From Asterella californica (Eukaryota; Streptophyta; Marchantiopsida; Marchantiales; Aytoniaceae), in assembly GCA_036924285.1 (NCBI GenBank), contig JAYKYS010000012.1:7378001-7442000 (forward strand): a DNA stretch of 64,000 nucleotides, written 5' to 3'. Each line of letters opens with the position of its first letter. Position 1 is the stretch's first letter. The position numbers and the translations under genes are program-made. The notes beneath the pieces are model-generated. The model worked only from the letters and a program-made list of their open reading frames with translations, made no database searches and was not told the DNA's origin. Below, piece by piece: positions 1 through 10,600 of this stretch.

Positions 1-598
1 ACTACATATTGTGAGCACCATTTTTGACATCGCTGTCGAGGATTTCATCTTAGTAACGATTGTTCTAAGCTTCCTGGATCTGTGTGCCAGTAGTTAGTTT
101 CATTCTGAACTAACTTGGATTGTAGTTGAAGTGTTGTGGAACTCTATCTTGCTAGAAGATAGAGACCGCAGCGAGAAGCTGATGAGATACACCGAGGGGG
201 AACTGGAAGAAGCCGCTTCCCCGCTTCCAAGAGCTTCTTGGAAGATCGTAATGAGTGCAACATGAAGCAGGCGAAGAAGACGTTCCGAACCTGTGACAGG
301 TTGTTCAGACATCCAGTCTGCCAGATTTAGTATTAGAAGAAGAGGGACATCTCTTCTCAATACTCTGGTGGATGTCTCCGACCAGAGGAAGAAGCAGAAG
401 ACGCACGGGTAAAGACCTGAGCGGATAATTCACCCTAGCGAACCGCTTCTAGAGAGCAGCGGGTATACCTGAGACACCAAAGGAAAGAAGAAGAGCTCAG
501 GAAGATCCGATGAATAGATTTGGAAGAACCTTCCATCTCGAGCATTATCTTTGGAGAAGACAGAAGCCAACATGGTAACCACGTTTATAAAGTAGATT
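1..598. other. Purine-rich leader of a retroelement, no gene seen
   Basis: No convincing coding frame is seen. The plus strand is rich in GAAGA and AGAAG words, the same composition as the E-family element near 55.8-60.4 kb. Bases 2-6 read CTACA, matching the terminal bases of the E-family LTR (ends at 6466 and 63386), so the window may open just at the end of a 5' LTR with this stretch as the untranslated leader of the gag that follows. That last point is inference. Confidence 0.35.
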
Positions 599-1243
599 TT
601 GGTACTGGTTACGCGGAAGACATCTTCCCAAGTGCGGGAGGCTTCTCAAGGAGAAGGAAGACTGGAGGAGATCACTCCAGATATCTCAGAGGATGACAGC
701 GACAGTAGCTTTGACTCAGAAAATGACATTCGTGACTCAGACAGACCTAGGCCTTCGAGAAGGCCATCTCCACCATCTGGGCCTGAGAGAGGAAGAACTT
801 AGCAGTTGCACCAGCCAGCAGTCGACATGGCTTCCCACACTCGACAGAAGTACCATCCGTACGACGATGATGTTGACGCTGATGACTTCATCACGATGTT
901 CGAGATTATCTCTCGATCCAACAAGGAAGACTCTGATGCCGACAGACTCCGTGTATTTCTTAGTTTGATCGGAGGGAAGGGAAGGAAATGGATGAGTAAA
1001 TCGTTGGATGATGAGTTAGTTATGGCCGCTTGGGCTACTCTGAAGGCAGCTTTTCTAAAGAGGTTCAGAGGAGTGGGCTATGATCGGATGACCCTCATAG
1101 AACTTCAGAGGCTCGAACGAAAGAAGAAAGAGACACTGCGGGATTACACCGAGAGGTTTGAAGACCTTCTAGATCACATCCCTCAGAACCAAAGAAGACC
1201 CGGTTATTGTGCTCGGCAAGCCGTGGACTTCAGAGCAGTATGA
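599..1243 (+). pseudogene. Retrotransposon gag (Retrotrans_gag core), broken
   Basis: One frame runs from 599 to the TGA at 1241-1243 with a single internal TAG at 800-802. The first part (599-799) encodes an acidic, Ser/Asp-rich then Arg/Pro-rich segment. After the TAG comes a typical Ty3/gypsy gag core of about 140 residues, with DDDVDADDF near its start, then KGRKWM, a helix-rich AAWATLKAAFLKRF stretch and YTERFEDLLDH. In this family Gag forms the virus-like particle in the cytoplasm. The zinc-knuckle part lies downstream in other frames, so the gene has decayed through stops and frameshifts. The terminal TGA may be a mutated Arg codon (CGA). The family call is firm; the exact clade is not resolved. 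Confidence 0.75.
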
Positions 1244-2816
1244 AACCTCGAGCATCACTCGGAATATGACGAAAGACAGAGGAAAGACCTCAAAGAAGTC
1301 CAAGAAGTCGAAGAAGTCTTCTAAGAAGTCCAAGAGGAAGTCCAAGTCCACTGAAACTGATAACAGTGATTCGGAAGCATCCTCTACTTCTGAAGAGTCT
1401 ACTGTCCAAAGTTCAAAATCTGAATCTGAACAAGAGAAGAAGACACGGAAGAAGAAGAAGGAGAAGACACAATCCAGGGAAGAAGTTGTACAGAAGACTC
1501 CTCAGACTCAGATCATCTGAGTCTGAGTCTGAGGTGTCTGCACCTGATTCTCGGATCGATGAAGTGTTGAAATAGTTTGCCGACCTGAAAGTTCATCTTC
1601 TGAACCAGAAGGACAAGCGGAAGCAACCTACGGCTTCCCGGCCAAACATTTGATGCAACCTTTGCAACTCTTCCGGATACACCTGAGATCAGTGTACACA
1701 GGACCAGGCTGTTAATTGGACAGGTTGGGAAGAAAACGATGAAAGATATCTACACGATCCCAGTGAGGAATCCTGCTATAAGATCGAGAAGATACATCCC
1801 GTTATACACCTAGAGACAGAGCTAGTAATGTACAGACCATGACACCATGACAACCTTCTTCATCACAACGACCTCTAAACCCTCTTCCTGGAGCATGTAA
1901 CAACTGTGGAGAGACAGGACACTGGTGGTCCACCTGTCCTCATCCGAGAAGACAGATTGGACAAGTGTCCTTGTGTGAGAATTGTAAGGACGCAGGACAT
2001 TTCACAAGAAATTGTCCTTAGACTCTATGTCCCCGACAAATAGTTAGATTTGCAGATACCACGCCTCCTGCAGAAGCCGCATCAGCTTCTAAACTCGAGC
2101 TGCAGTGGTACAGCACATCACGGTAGAAGAAGAAGATCTTGGGGATTGTACGAATTGTCTCCATATAGAGGAAGACGGACCAGACCCCGAGAAGCGCGAA
2201 GGAAAGGAATCTCAGCTGCAGAAGACGATTGTAGCTCAGAAGATGAAACCACTTGAGGAAGCGCTATCTTTTATTTTGGCGGATGGCACTGTGTGAAGCC
2301 CTTGCCCGGATTCAGACAGCTAGCCTCCAAAAGAAGTCATGATGAAGCAATATTCAAGGTAAGTACCAAAAGCAAAGGGAAATCAGAATCCCGTCAAAAG
2401 GAGATCAAGAAGAAGAAGCAGCGTAAGGAGAGGTCATCTTCCTCATAGCGGCCTTCTTCTCCTGCTTACGTTAGAGAAGATCCCAAGTACTTTGCTCCTG
2501 ACATTAGGCAAGAAGTTGAGACGATAATGCAAGAAGAGCTAGAAAAGCGATGGAAGATAGTACAGCAGCTTCCTCCACTGACCACGGCAACCCCCGTCTC
2601 ACGAGAACAGCTTCCAGTCGAAGGAAGACACCATTTGGATCTTCCACCCAAAGAAGCAGCTCCTACATCTTCTCTGTTGGAAACACCAGTCACTCTTCTG
2701 ATGCGATCCTCTTATGACTTCTTACGAGATTTATGAAATCAGAAGGCGGATGTAACCTTCCAACAGCTTTTGGATGACAACGCTGGTTACAGGAAGCTGT
2801 TACAATCTGTCCTTCG
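1244..2816 (+). pseudogene. Gag C-terminal region with three CCHC zinc knuckles, frame-broken
   Basis: This continues the gag above in shifting frames. At 1260-1520 a Lys/Ser-rich stretch (repeated KKSKKS) is followed by Ser/Glu-rich sequence. Three CX2CX4HX4C-type zinc knuckles, which bind RNA in Gag nucleocapsid, can be read. The first is at 1654-1695, where the His is Tyr (GYT) and a TGA falls inside the knuckle. The second, at 1896-1937, begins CNNCGETGH. The third, at 1974-2015, begins CENCKDAGH. The last two share a frame; the first does not. Near 2750-2815 the peptide VTFQQLLDDNAGYRKLLQ can be read, resembling the linker before the protease in such elements. No protease or RT follows, because the DNA switches to an LTR fragment near 2817. 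Confidence 0.65.
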
Positions 2817-3227
2817 AGTAAGAATCTTCAAAAGTGATCGAGCAATTTTCTGTTCTAGGTCGAAATAGCCATCTGGGTGTCAGAAATTGCCGTAATTTCC
2901 TCACTTAAGATGTTTCTGTCCATATCTCAATGCTAGAATTCGATCTCAGGCTGAAACTTCGTGTGTGTGCTCAGTAGGATCTCTTTACATGTAGGAGAGC
3001 TTTTGAAGTCAGAACCATCTTAGTTTCCCTCTCCTTGAGTGTTAAAGTTCACCGCTTGATCCTATTACTACTAGTTAGACCTGAATTTTGCTTTTTGAAC
3101 ATATTATATCTTAAACACTTGTGTGAGTGCTTATAACGTCCTGTTGTAACCTGAAAGGCCTACCTCTTGAGTAAACAACCATAGCCAGAAGCCTAGCGCT
3201 TTCCTAGGTAGACGGATCACTCCGATA
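2817..3227 (+). repeat. Truncated family-A LTR (A0), 3' part
   Basis: The reverse complement matches the first part of the LTRs at 4152, 24812, 31827 and 51807. The match covers the segment around the phrase attgccgtaatttcc and the distal end ctaggtagacggatca. Only about 410 of roughly 1400 bp remains. It ends with ccgata, a one-base variant of the family end cgaca, and is followed by acgt. Its orientation is opposite to the other A copies in the window. Confidence 0.7.
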
Positions 3228-4151
3228 ACGTGTCAAAGAGGAACTTGACAGAAGACCAGTTGGCAAGGTATGGACCAACAGGACAGTGCGAGGTGAAAGA
3301 AGTGACCTCAGGAGAAGACGACCGAGCAGCAGCTGCAACTCCCCCTCTCACTTTAGTGCCTCAGACGAGACCAGACACTCATCAGTAAGACGCTTCTGGT
3401 GCGAGAAGACGACTCCAGCTGTACGAAAGACGCGTCACCGCCGAGGAAGATGGGGCCTAGGAGTGTGCCTAAGAAGAGCACATCTTTCCCGATCATTCAT
3501 TCTGGATCGGAGTCGGATTCATAGGAGGAGACATTGAGCACCAGGATTGTGCAGAAGATAGCTTCTACAACTACAGGGAATCTTCCGAAGACTCCAGAAG
3601 CCGAGTATGAGTTGACATCCCAACTGCGACTCGAGGAAGCGCAGTGAAGAGAACCGCTCCTACAGTGAGAAGAGATCTTCCACCCCGGAAGATGAGAAGA
3701 ATAGCGTCTTCTCGCGCGCAGAAGCATAAGACCACAGTGGTGGAAGAGGCATCCTTGCCTCTGGAAGACAAGGAAGACATCTCCGATCGGATTGTGGAGA
3801 TGAACCTGTCTTCGCGAGAAGAAGGTTGGAGGAATTCAGCGCCTTCTTCCACTCAGAGATCCAGTCAGCCATGGAGTTGGTGGAGAAACGCGCGATGGCT
3901 CAAGAGAAGCCACTATGACCTGGATTCGGTCTGCGCATTTTGATGCAGCAGGAAGAGATCCAGAAGAAGGTGGATGCGCTGGAAGCCAACCTCCGCATCA
4001 CGGAGAAGCTTGCAGCGAGGTACAAGATGGAAGCAACCGCCTCTGCCAAGGAGTCAGCATAGTTGAGGAAGAGCAACCAGGAGTTGCAAGCACGTCTACA
4101 ACAGCGTGACCAGGAGGTTCTGCGGGTCAGAAGCAAATGGACTTGTGGCGC
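3228..4151 (+). pseudogene. E-family coiled-coil protein remnant, copy 1
   Basis: This stretch is homologous to 58340-59220 with many small differences. The shared frame encodes a Pro/Arg/Ser-rich part (RDLPPRKMRR, then KTTVVEEASL) and then a heptad-rich segment (EANLRITEKLAARYK), which looks like a coiled coil. It is interrupted by stops and frameshifts, and by LTR A1 at 4152. I do not recognise the protein family. Its position inside an LTR element suggests a gag-like structural protein, which is inference. Two in-frame CAG codons here are TAG in copy 2, so the copies decayed independently. Confidence 0.6.
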
Positions 4152-5631
4152 TGTCGCGTTGAGAGTTTTTCTTGGGAAGGGCGGAACCTTCTGACTGTGG
4201 TATGATCGTGAAGGCTATGGGAAGACTACTTGGGGAAGTGCTGGGCTTCAGACTATGGTTGTTTACTATACTGAGATAGGCTTCAGGTCATAAGGGCACT
4301 ATAAACCTTCACACATGTCAAGTGGATCCTCCAGTATGTTCAAGAAATGAAAATCAGATCAGACTAACAATAATAAGGTCTGACAATGAACTTTAACAGT
4401 CAAGAATCAAAAACATAAGATGGTTTAGGCTTCAGAACTCCTCCTACATGTAAATGAGGTCCTACTGGATACACATATGAAGTTTCAGCTTGAGATCAGT
4501 TCAGAGCACCGAGATATGGGTAGAAACTTTCTGAACAGAGAAATTACGGCAATTTCTGATACCCAGATAGCTATTTCGATCTATAACAGGAAATTGGCTC
4601 GATCAACTTCGAAGTTTCTTACAGGATTTGCAGTACACAGCTTGCTGAACACTCCTGTGAAGTTGGGTCTCCTGATTGTACACAGAACTCCAGATCTCGT
4701 TCTCTTGAAGTTGCTGCTCTAGATTGCGAGCTTTTCAGACCCCCTCAGCTTCAGCGGCCGCCCTGAATTACTCAGTAACTCAAATCGCTTGAAACTTTTT
4801 GGACAGTCGTAGCCCTGCTGACAGTGAACGCAACCACGAAGGTTTGAAGCTATTTCCTCGATTCTGCTGCAATTGACACTCAAAACCCCAAAATCAACAA
4901 AAGTGAAGCAGTTTTGGCACAATTCGAACTTCAATTGGGCATAACTCCCTATTTATTGATCCAAATCGATCAAGAATTTCACTGACAGTGCTTGGCTCGA
5001 CGAGCTCTATCTCACTTTGCTCTCAGATTTTGCAGTCCCCCCACCAATTGCCCGAAATCCTCTTTAGAGCTCTGTTTCCAAGTTTAGAGTTACACAAAGA
5101 CAAAAATGAACCAATGAGAGTTCATAGCTCCATTTGGTTGTCCTTTTGTGCCTTAAACCATGTGGTAACTTAATTCCACTCATAGGCTACCACGTCAAGT
5201 CCCTTAAAGCACCAGCGTATAACCTAAACTACCTAAAACGACACATAGCCCTGAAAGTAAACTAAAACCAGCTAAAAGAATGCATGGGCAACACATAAGT
5301 ACAACCCACGAGCTTAAACCCTATCTACATGGCAAATCTAAGTCATGTACATTGAATATCATAGATAAGTATGAATTCACTTGCACAAGTGTACGAATGC
5401 TTGAACAAGATAAATAACATACTACCAACCTACTAGGACCCAAAATAAATGACAGAGTTAACACCATATGCAAAAGGTGTCAACCATAAGCATAAAAGAC
5501 TAAGAACAATACAGAGCTAACTTCTAAGGCTACTAAACTTCAAGTGTCGGAGTAGAAGTAACATGCGCCAAGTAACGCGATGACAGTGATCAGTGAATCA
5601 TTTACTATGTCAAATGATTCACATCACGACA
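4152..5631 (-). repeat. Solo LTR, family A (A1)
   Basis: It starts tgtcgcgttgag and ends ttcacatcacgaca on the plus strand, giving TGTCG/CGACA inverted ends. It is about 1480 bp and matches A2, A3 and A4 over most of its length. It is flanked by the 4-bp direct repeat gcgc (4148-4151 and 5632-5635). There is no internal retroelement sequence, so it is a solo LTR left by recombination. The minus orientation is set from A4, where a polypurine tract and pol gene adjoin the ttcacatcacgaca end. Confidence 0.85.
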
Positions 5632-6466
5632 GCGCAGAGAAGAAAGAAGCAAAGACATAATACATGTGTAGAGTCGAAGCTTGTCTCATCCAGTGGAGCA
5701 CTTAGGATCCACGTACGGACGGTCCTATGGGTAAGCGATCTCATAAGACGGAGTAGTCGAAGCAACGATAGAAGAAGAAAGAAACCTTCTTTCCACAACA
5801 GAAGATGACATCCTCGAGTAGAAGACTGTGTAACTGTAAGCGAATTTGTGGTCTTCTTCCTCAAATTACAACAAGCAGGGATGGCTTGTTCATCAAGATC
5901 CGGACTAGAAGCCTGTCGGAGTCTTAATTTCTCATTTTCATCTTGTTTTCTCTTATTTGGATTTTCTCTTCTTCCCCATCTTCTCTCATCTTCTCATCTT
6001 CCTATCTTCTTCTAGTGAGCTTCTGAGACTTCTGTTGAGCTTCCATGAAGGTGAATGTCGTTGTAGTGCTGCAGGAAGACCGTTTCTGTAGGCAGAAGCC
6101 TGGGAAGGCTACAGGGGGCTTACACCCTGTGATTGATCTAACCCCGTTGGGAATTGGAAGAGCAATGTGTGATAGACATTGGTAATTTGACGGCTACAAA
6201 GCAGGAGCAGTCTTCTGGAGGTGTGAGAAGTCGAGTTGAACCTCCAGAAGCCAAGAATTGCTTCAGGAAGACTGTCGTGGGAATACTGGAAGCCGTAACC
6301 TGGAAGCAGAAAGTGTCTTCTCGATATATATATGTGTGCTATTTTAGATGGTAGTTGTTTGTTTAGCTCATCTTAGAACTTAGAGCAGCGATACTTGTGC
6401 AAATCCTCTGTAGGAATGATATCTTGTATACTAAATGGACAAAATGAGCAATCTTGCGACACTACA
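5632..6466 (+). repeat. E-family LTR, 3' part (copy 1)
   Basis: This matches 60730-61196 joined to 62965-63386. Shared blocks include the one starting gtcgaagcttgtctcatcc (about 5666), the block around gcttccatgaaggtgaatg, and the end acttagagcagcgatac...cgacactaca. It lacks about 70 bp present in the other copy near 63200-63280, and lacks the first part of the LTR. No protein is supported; frames across it are chance openings. Confidence 0.7.
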
Positions 6467-6534
6467 AGACATCATTACTGTTTGGAGCTCTTAGAACCTC
6501 GAGAAAAAAGAAAAATAATACCACCAAACAACAA

Positions 6535-7561
6535 TGTAAAATGCTTCTGATTGTGAGAGGTGGTAAACTCGCATGAAGTCCAAACACACCAAAGAAACAT
6601 TTATAGGAGATTTTCACAAGAAGTTGCACCTGAGCTTATCAAGATGAGCAGAAGCTAAGCTAGGACCGAGCTAGACAAGTTGCCCTTTAGCTTGAGTTAA
6701 AGTATCACTTTGAAGAAGAGTGGAAGTACCAAAACGCAGAGCTCGTTGAGGAGAGTGACCTTATGTCTTTCAATTGCGAGAAATAACATTCTATGCAATA
6801 GTTAGTGCAGTTTATAAGTTATGAAAAATGTGAATGAGAGAGCAGGGCTGTAAGCCCTGTGGAGTAGCTTCAGAGCTGTAACTTCAGTCTACATCAGATG
6901 ATCTATAATATAACTGAAGTGAGATCGAGACGACATCAAGAGTTGAGAAATTTTTAATAAGCCAGGGCTTCGCTTAGCAGGGGGTCTGCTTGTTTGATAT
7001 GCAGGGGGTCTGCTTATAAAGAACTTAGCTTAGCTGAGATGTTAGGATAGAAAACTGTCGACATCTTGCGAAGAGAGGTATTGTACATTTTTCTCAGGAG
7101 AGAGCCACCGACTCACATGGGAGGAAGATAAGGATTGAGGTGATCAAATTTCTGAGGTTTTCAAGTGCAGGGCTGTATTAGAGAGAGAAATAAAGTTTTA
7201 GGAGGTCAAATTTCATCTATTCTTGTATTTGGAGCTCAATATGCCTTCAGATGATCTTATTGAGTAAAGATCAACTGTCAGACAGAAACTGATATCCGTG
7301 GAAGACTTTGGTTGTCGCAAGAAGAGAAATAAAATATTGAGAGTTCGAATTTCATGTTGTGTTTTGGAGGTGGATTTGCTTTCTGGTGAACGAGAATCGA
7401 TCTTATTGCGTAGAGATGGACTATCGAATAGAAATTGGTATATGTGGAAGACTCTGGCTGTTGTATGCAAGCTGGATGGTCCTTGTCTTCTCATTCAATC
7501 TCTATCTGCAATTAATCATAGTTAGAAGGTTCGTCTTTCCTAAGAAAAATTCTCGTCGACA
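6535..7561 (+). repeat. LTR, family B, internally deleted (B1)
   Basis: Homologous to 47501-49193 and 61197-62964 from the block gcacctgagcttatcaag (6627) to the end ctcgtcgaca. Relative to those copies it lacks about 450 bp, including the tRNA-like segment, with the junction near 6840. The 5' end (tgtaaaatgc) is a best guess. The right flank is atgt. No adjoining pol sequence is seen. Confidence 0.65.
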
Positions 7562-9221
7562 ATGTGTGATATCTCGACCATCGTTAGAATAAGACAACCA
7601 ACAAAATCACCTCAATATAACAAAGAACTTGAGCGCAAGAACCTGGAGAATATCCAAACTAACCAACTCTCTACGGGTCAAGCCAACAACAAAATATCTT
7701 AAGAAACGTCAACTGTGGAAGACTTCTCTTGCAAAGAAGTCAAAATAATAACCCTCGACCTTGAACCTTGAAGACAGCAATAGTTAGGCATGAGGGTTCT
7801 CGCCACATCCCTACAAACAAGAAGCATGCGCAGCTGCTCCCAGATGTGCATGTCACACCTATGCCAAGACAGAAGCGAAGGAATGATTCTCTCCTCTTTT
7901 ATACCCCTAGTTGGAGTTTAACTAAAAGTGCAACATTGCACTCCTATAGTGTACTTTTAAAAGAGTATCTCGAGCAATTGCAAATATCTATGGATTGTAC
8001 TTCGCGAAGGTGAACTTATTCAAGGATGACTCAACACAAACATCAAGTAGAAAGAAAAAGAAAAAGTTTCGTTGGTATTTTTTGATCAATCAGAAAGTTG
8101 TACATGTGGAGTTTTTGAGTCTCATAATCAACTTGTGAGAGTGAAGTATTCTTGTGAATCTTGTGACATGTGACAGATTGAACGAAGATTTGTAATATTT
8201 TAAATAGTAATATACTTATTCTTTAGTAGTTTTCTATAACAACAAATATTTATAGTTATATCTAATTCTGTGACAACTGAAATAACATCAACAAATTATT
8301 TTGTTAGATATTACTTGTAAGTCTTTAAATTATCACATCCTCTTAAATGTGATGTAACTAAGGAAAAATTGCATTGACTGTCTAATGTCGACTAGCACAA
8401 GAGAGAGTGTGTGGTTTACTCCAAATAACTTTATACATAAACAAATCAAATGTAAAAGAAAAATCATATAAATAAATATAAAGCCTATACATCATGACTC
8501 TGCAAAAAAATAAAATAGCATACATCACTTTTTTCTGTATATACCATTTTCCATTAATTTTTAGATGGAACTGGATGTGACATCATGTTCATCATTTGTT
8601 TATCATTGCTTAGAATAGTTTCTCAGAGACACCTGATTATGATACAAGAAATTGTATAATCATTTAAAGAGAGGACAAGAGGAGAGCATATAAAAGAGAG
8701 ATCACATAAGAACCCCTCCTGAGAGAGGAAAAGAGATGGCGAATGAACTTCAAACATGTGGAAGAGAGAGTTAAGGATAAACATGCATGTCGATGATTAT
8801 CGCATAGAAAAACATGTTCAGTAGTCAGGAACGAATGAATATACACTGATTTTTATGAATGGTTGTTTCAATGACAATTTCTCTATTCAATGAGAGTAAG
8901 ATTTTTCTTCAGATCCAACTAATGAAGATTTTTCTCAACTTTGTGAACACTTGTGGAACATGATTTTTGAAAATTATGTATATCTCATTTAGTTTTCTTC
9001 ATTCAGTGAAGACTTGTGATATAGATATTATTTGAATAAAAGATTTGCTTATTTGATCTTTCTCAACTTAAACACCACTAGATGTATACAAAGAGCTATG
9101 GAGGAATATTCCTGTAGATTTATTTCTGTTTTGAAACTCAAACTTAACCAACGGATAGAGTCTCAGTATGTCTCACAAAGCCAGAAATTTCAAATGATCC
9201 TTTCTCAATCATTTCTGGAGT
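7562..9221. other. Unassigned AT-rich stretch
   Basis: I see no gene, RNA or recognisable repeat here. The sequence is AT-rich with many stops in all frames. It separates LTR B1 from the LINE remnant. Confidence 0.5.
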
Positions 9222-10310
9222 TTATGTGTTTGACTTTGAATCAGGGCAACTCGCTTCTTCAATTTCGCAGTATTCAAGATTTTTGTTCCTGACCTGACTG
9301 CTGGAGTGATCCTGTTGAGAGTTGCTGTTCTTCTCGAGAAAATGATGCTCCGCTTCTCTGAGAGCATTCACGTGGATGTTGATGCTGTAGTTGACATGCA
9401 GGTTTTCTTCTCTCACGTCCTTCTTCTCCATAGAATCGCTATCTTGAATACCACCACTAGGATTACAAAGTGGGTTAGTCCACTTCGTGACTTGGGATGT
9501 TTGCAAGCTGGTATGGGTGCTTGTTCCCATGTTTTGATGTCCTGGCCTCTTTTCCTTCTTCTTGGCTCTGCAATCCAAAGAGCACGTTACAAATTTACCA
9601 AATTCCTCACAGAGAATTTGAAGTCGGGCCGTGTCTTTTTTGAAACTTGTAGTGTTATCAGTATGAGCAGCAGTGTTGTGAAAGGAGTCATCTTGGGTCC
9701 ATGATGCTTCTGCCTTTGTTTCCCTGTGTCTTCTCTGCTTACCCGGGGGTCGACTAGTCTCCTTACTCGTGGTCGACCTTAGCTCTCTCCTACTCTCCGT
9801 CCATTTCTGGATGCAGTTCTTGGCCGTGAGACATTTCTCCAACTTGGGACCATGGGACTTTGAAGTCTGTAGTGTTTCCACTTCCAATAATGCTTCTCCC
9901 GCTATCCTGGTGAAAGATAAGGTGACAATCTTGTGCTCAAGCTGTCTGGAGTTCCTTTCCTTCCAGAATTGCTTCATAGTACTGATTAGAAGTGTAATCT
10001 TTGTGCAGTTTTGAGACCCTCCAGAAAGAGAGATATCAACTGCATCCAGTAAGTCCAGTTGGCATGTGTCTGGTCCGCCTTCTTTGAGCATTGGAGAGAG
10101 CAAATTCCTCCGGTCCTGCAGTCTTGTACACTGCCAGAAGAGATGTTCTAGGGTCTCAAGTTGACCACATGCAGCGCATGCCCCATCCTGCAGTCCACAT
10201 TTTGCTGCTCTCGCATTTGTGAAAAACCCCCGTTGCATCAGTTTCCACAGCCATAGCTTACTACGAGTAGAAGTCCAGCTATTCCAAAGCAGTTTCCAGC
10301 GTAGTGACTA
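9222..10310 (-). pseudogene. L1-type LINE 3' end with zf-RVT domain
   Basis: On the minus strand a frame opens after a TAG near 10310 and runs to 9222, about 360 codons; the first Met is at 10238. The start reads as the C-terminal zinc-binding domain that follows reverse transcriptase in plant LINEs (zf-RVT). Tryptophans come in WLWKLM, then the N/K/C-rich lead CGLQDGACAACGQ, then LETLEHLFWQC, giving the CX2C...HX4C pattern. The following 250 residues are Lys/Ser/Thr-rich and unremarkable. LINE proteins copy their RNA into nuclear DNA by target-primed reverse transcription. The reverse transcriptase and endonuclease parts are absent, as expected for a 5'-truncated insertion. A further piece lies at 10335-10600. 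Confidence 0.7.
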
Positions 10311-10334
10311 ATTTAGCTTCCTTGGTTTTCCTCC

Positions 10335-10600
10335 TCATCTTCTCTCCAATGCTTCATTTGATTCGTGTTTTTTGTGCAGAAGGCTTACCCAGTTGACGGT
10401 CGGACGAAATGCTACAGAGGGTTGATCCTGCCATCCTCCCGCATTGAGTAGCAGAGTTCCTTCAAACCTCTGGCATCCCACCCACTGATGGGTTTCCATG
10501 ATCAGCTCAGTTTCTAATCTGATGAGAGCTATGCCCCTTATGAGCATTAGACGTCTAAAGACCTCTCTGTCATGTGCCAACCCAGCAAAGTCCCTAGCAT
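10335..10600 (-). pseudogene. Upstream piece of the LINE remnant
   Basis: A minus-strand frame of about 80 residues contains AHDREVFRRLMLIRGIALI and a tryptophan-containing tail, and ends just before the zf-RVT frame. Its position suggests it belongs to the region between RT and zf-RVT in LINE ORF2, separated from the rest by a frame change. No diagnostic RT motif is visible, so this rests mainly on position. Confidence 0.4.

Noticed and set aside
4477..5173. Short frames within LTR A1
   Set aside because: They fall inside a non-coding LTR present in several copies with differing frames.
9306..10014. Plus-strand frames of 132 and 81 codons
   Set aside because: They are antisense to the LINE zf-RVT coding sequence, which has clear motifs.
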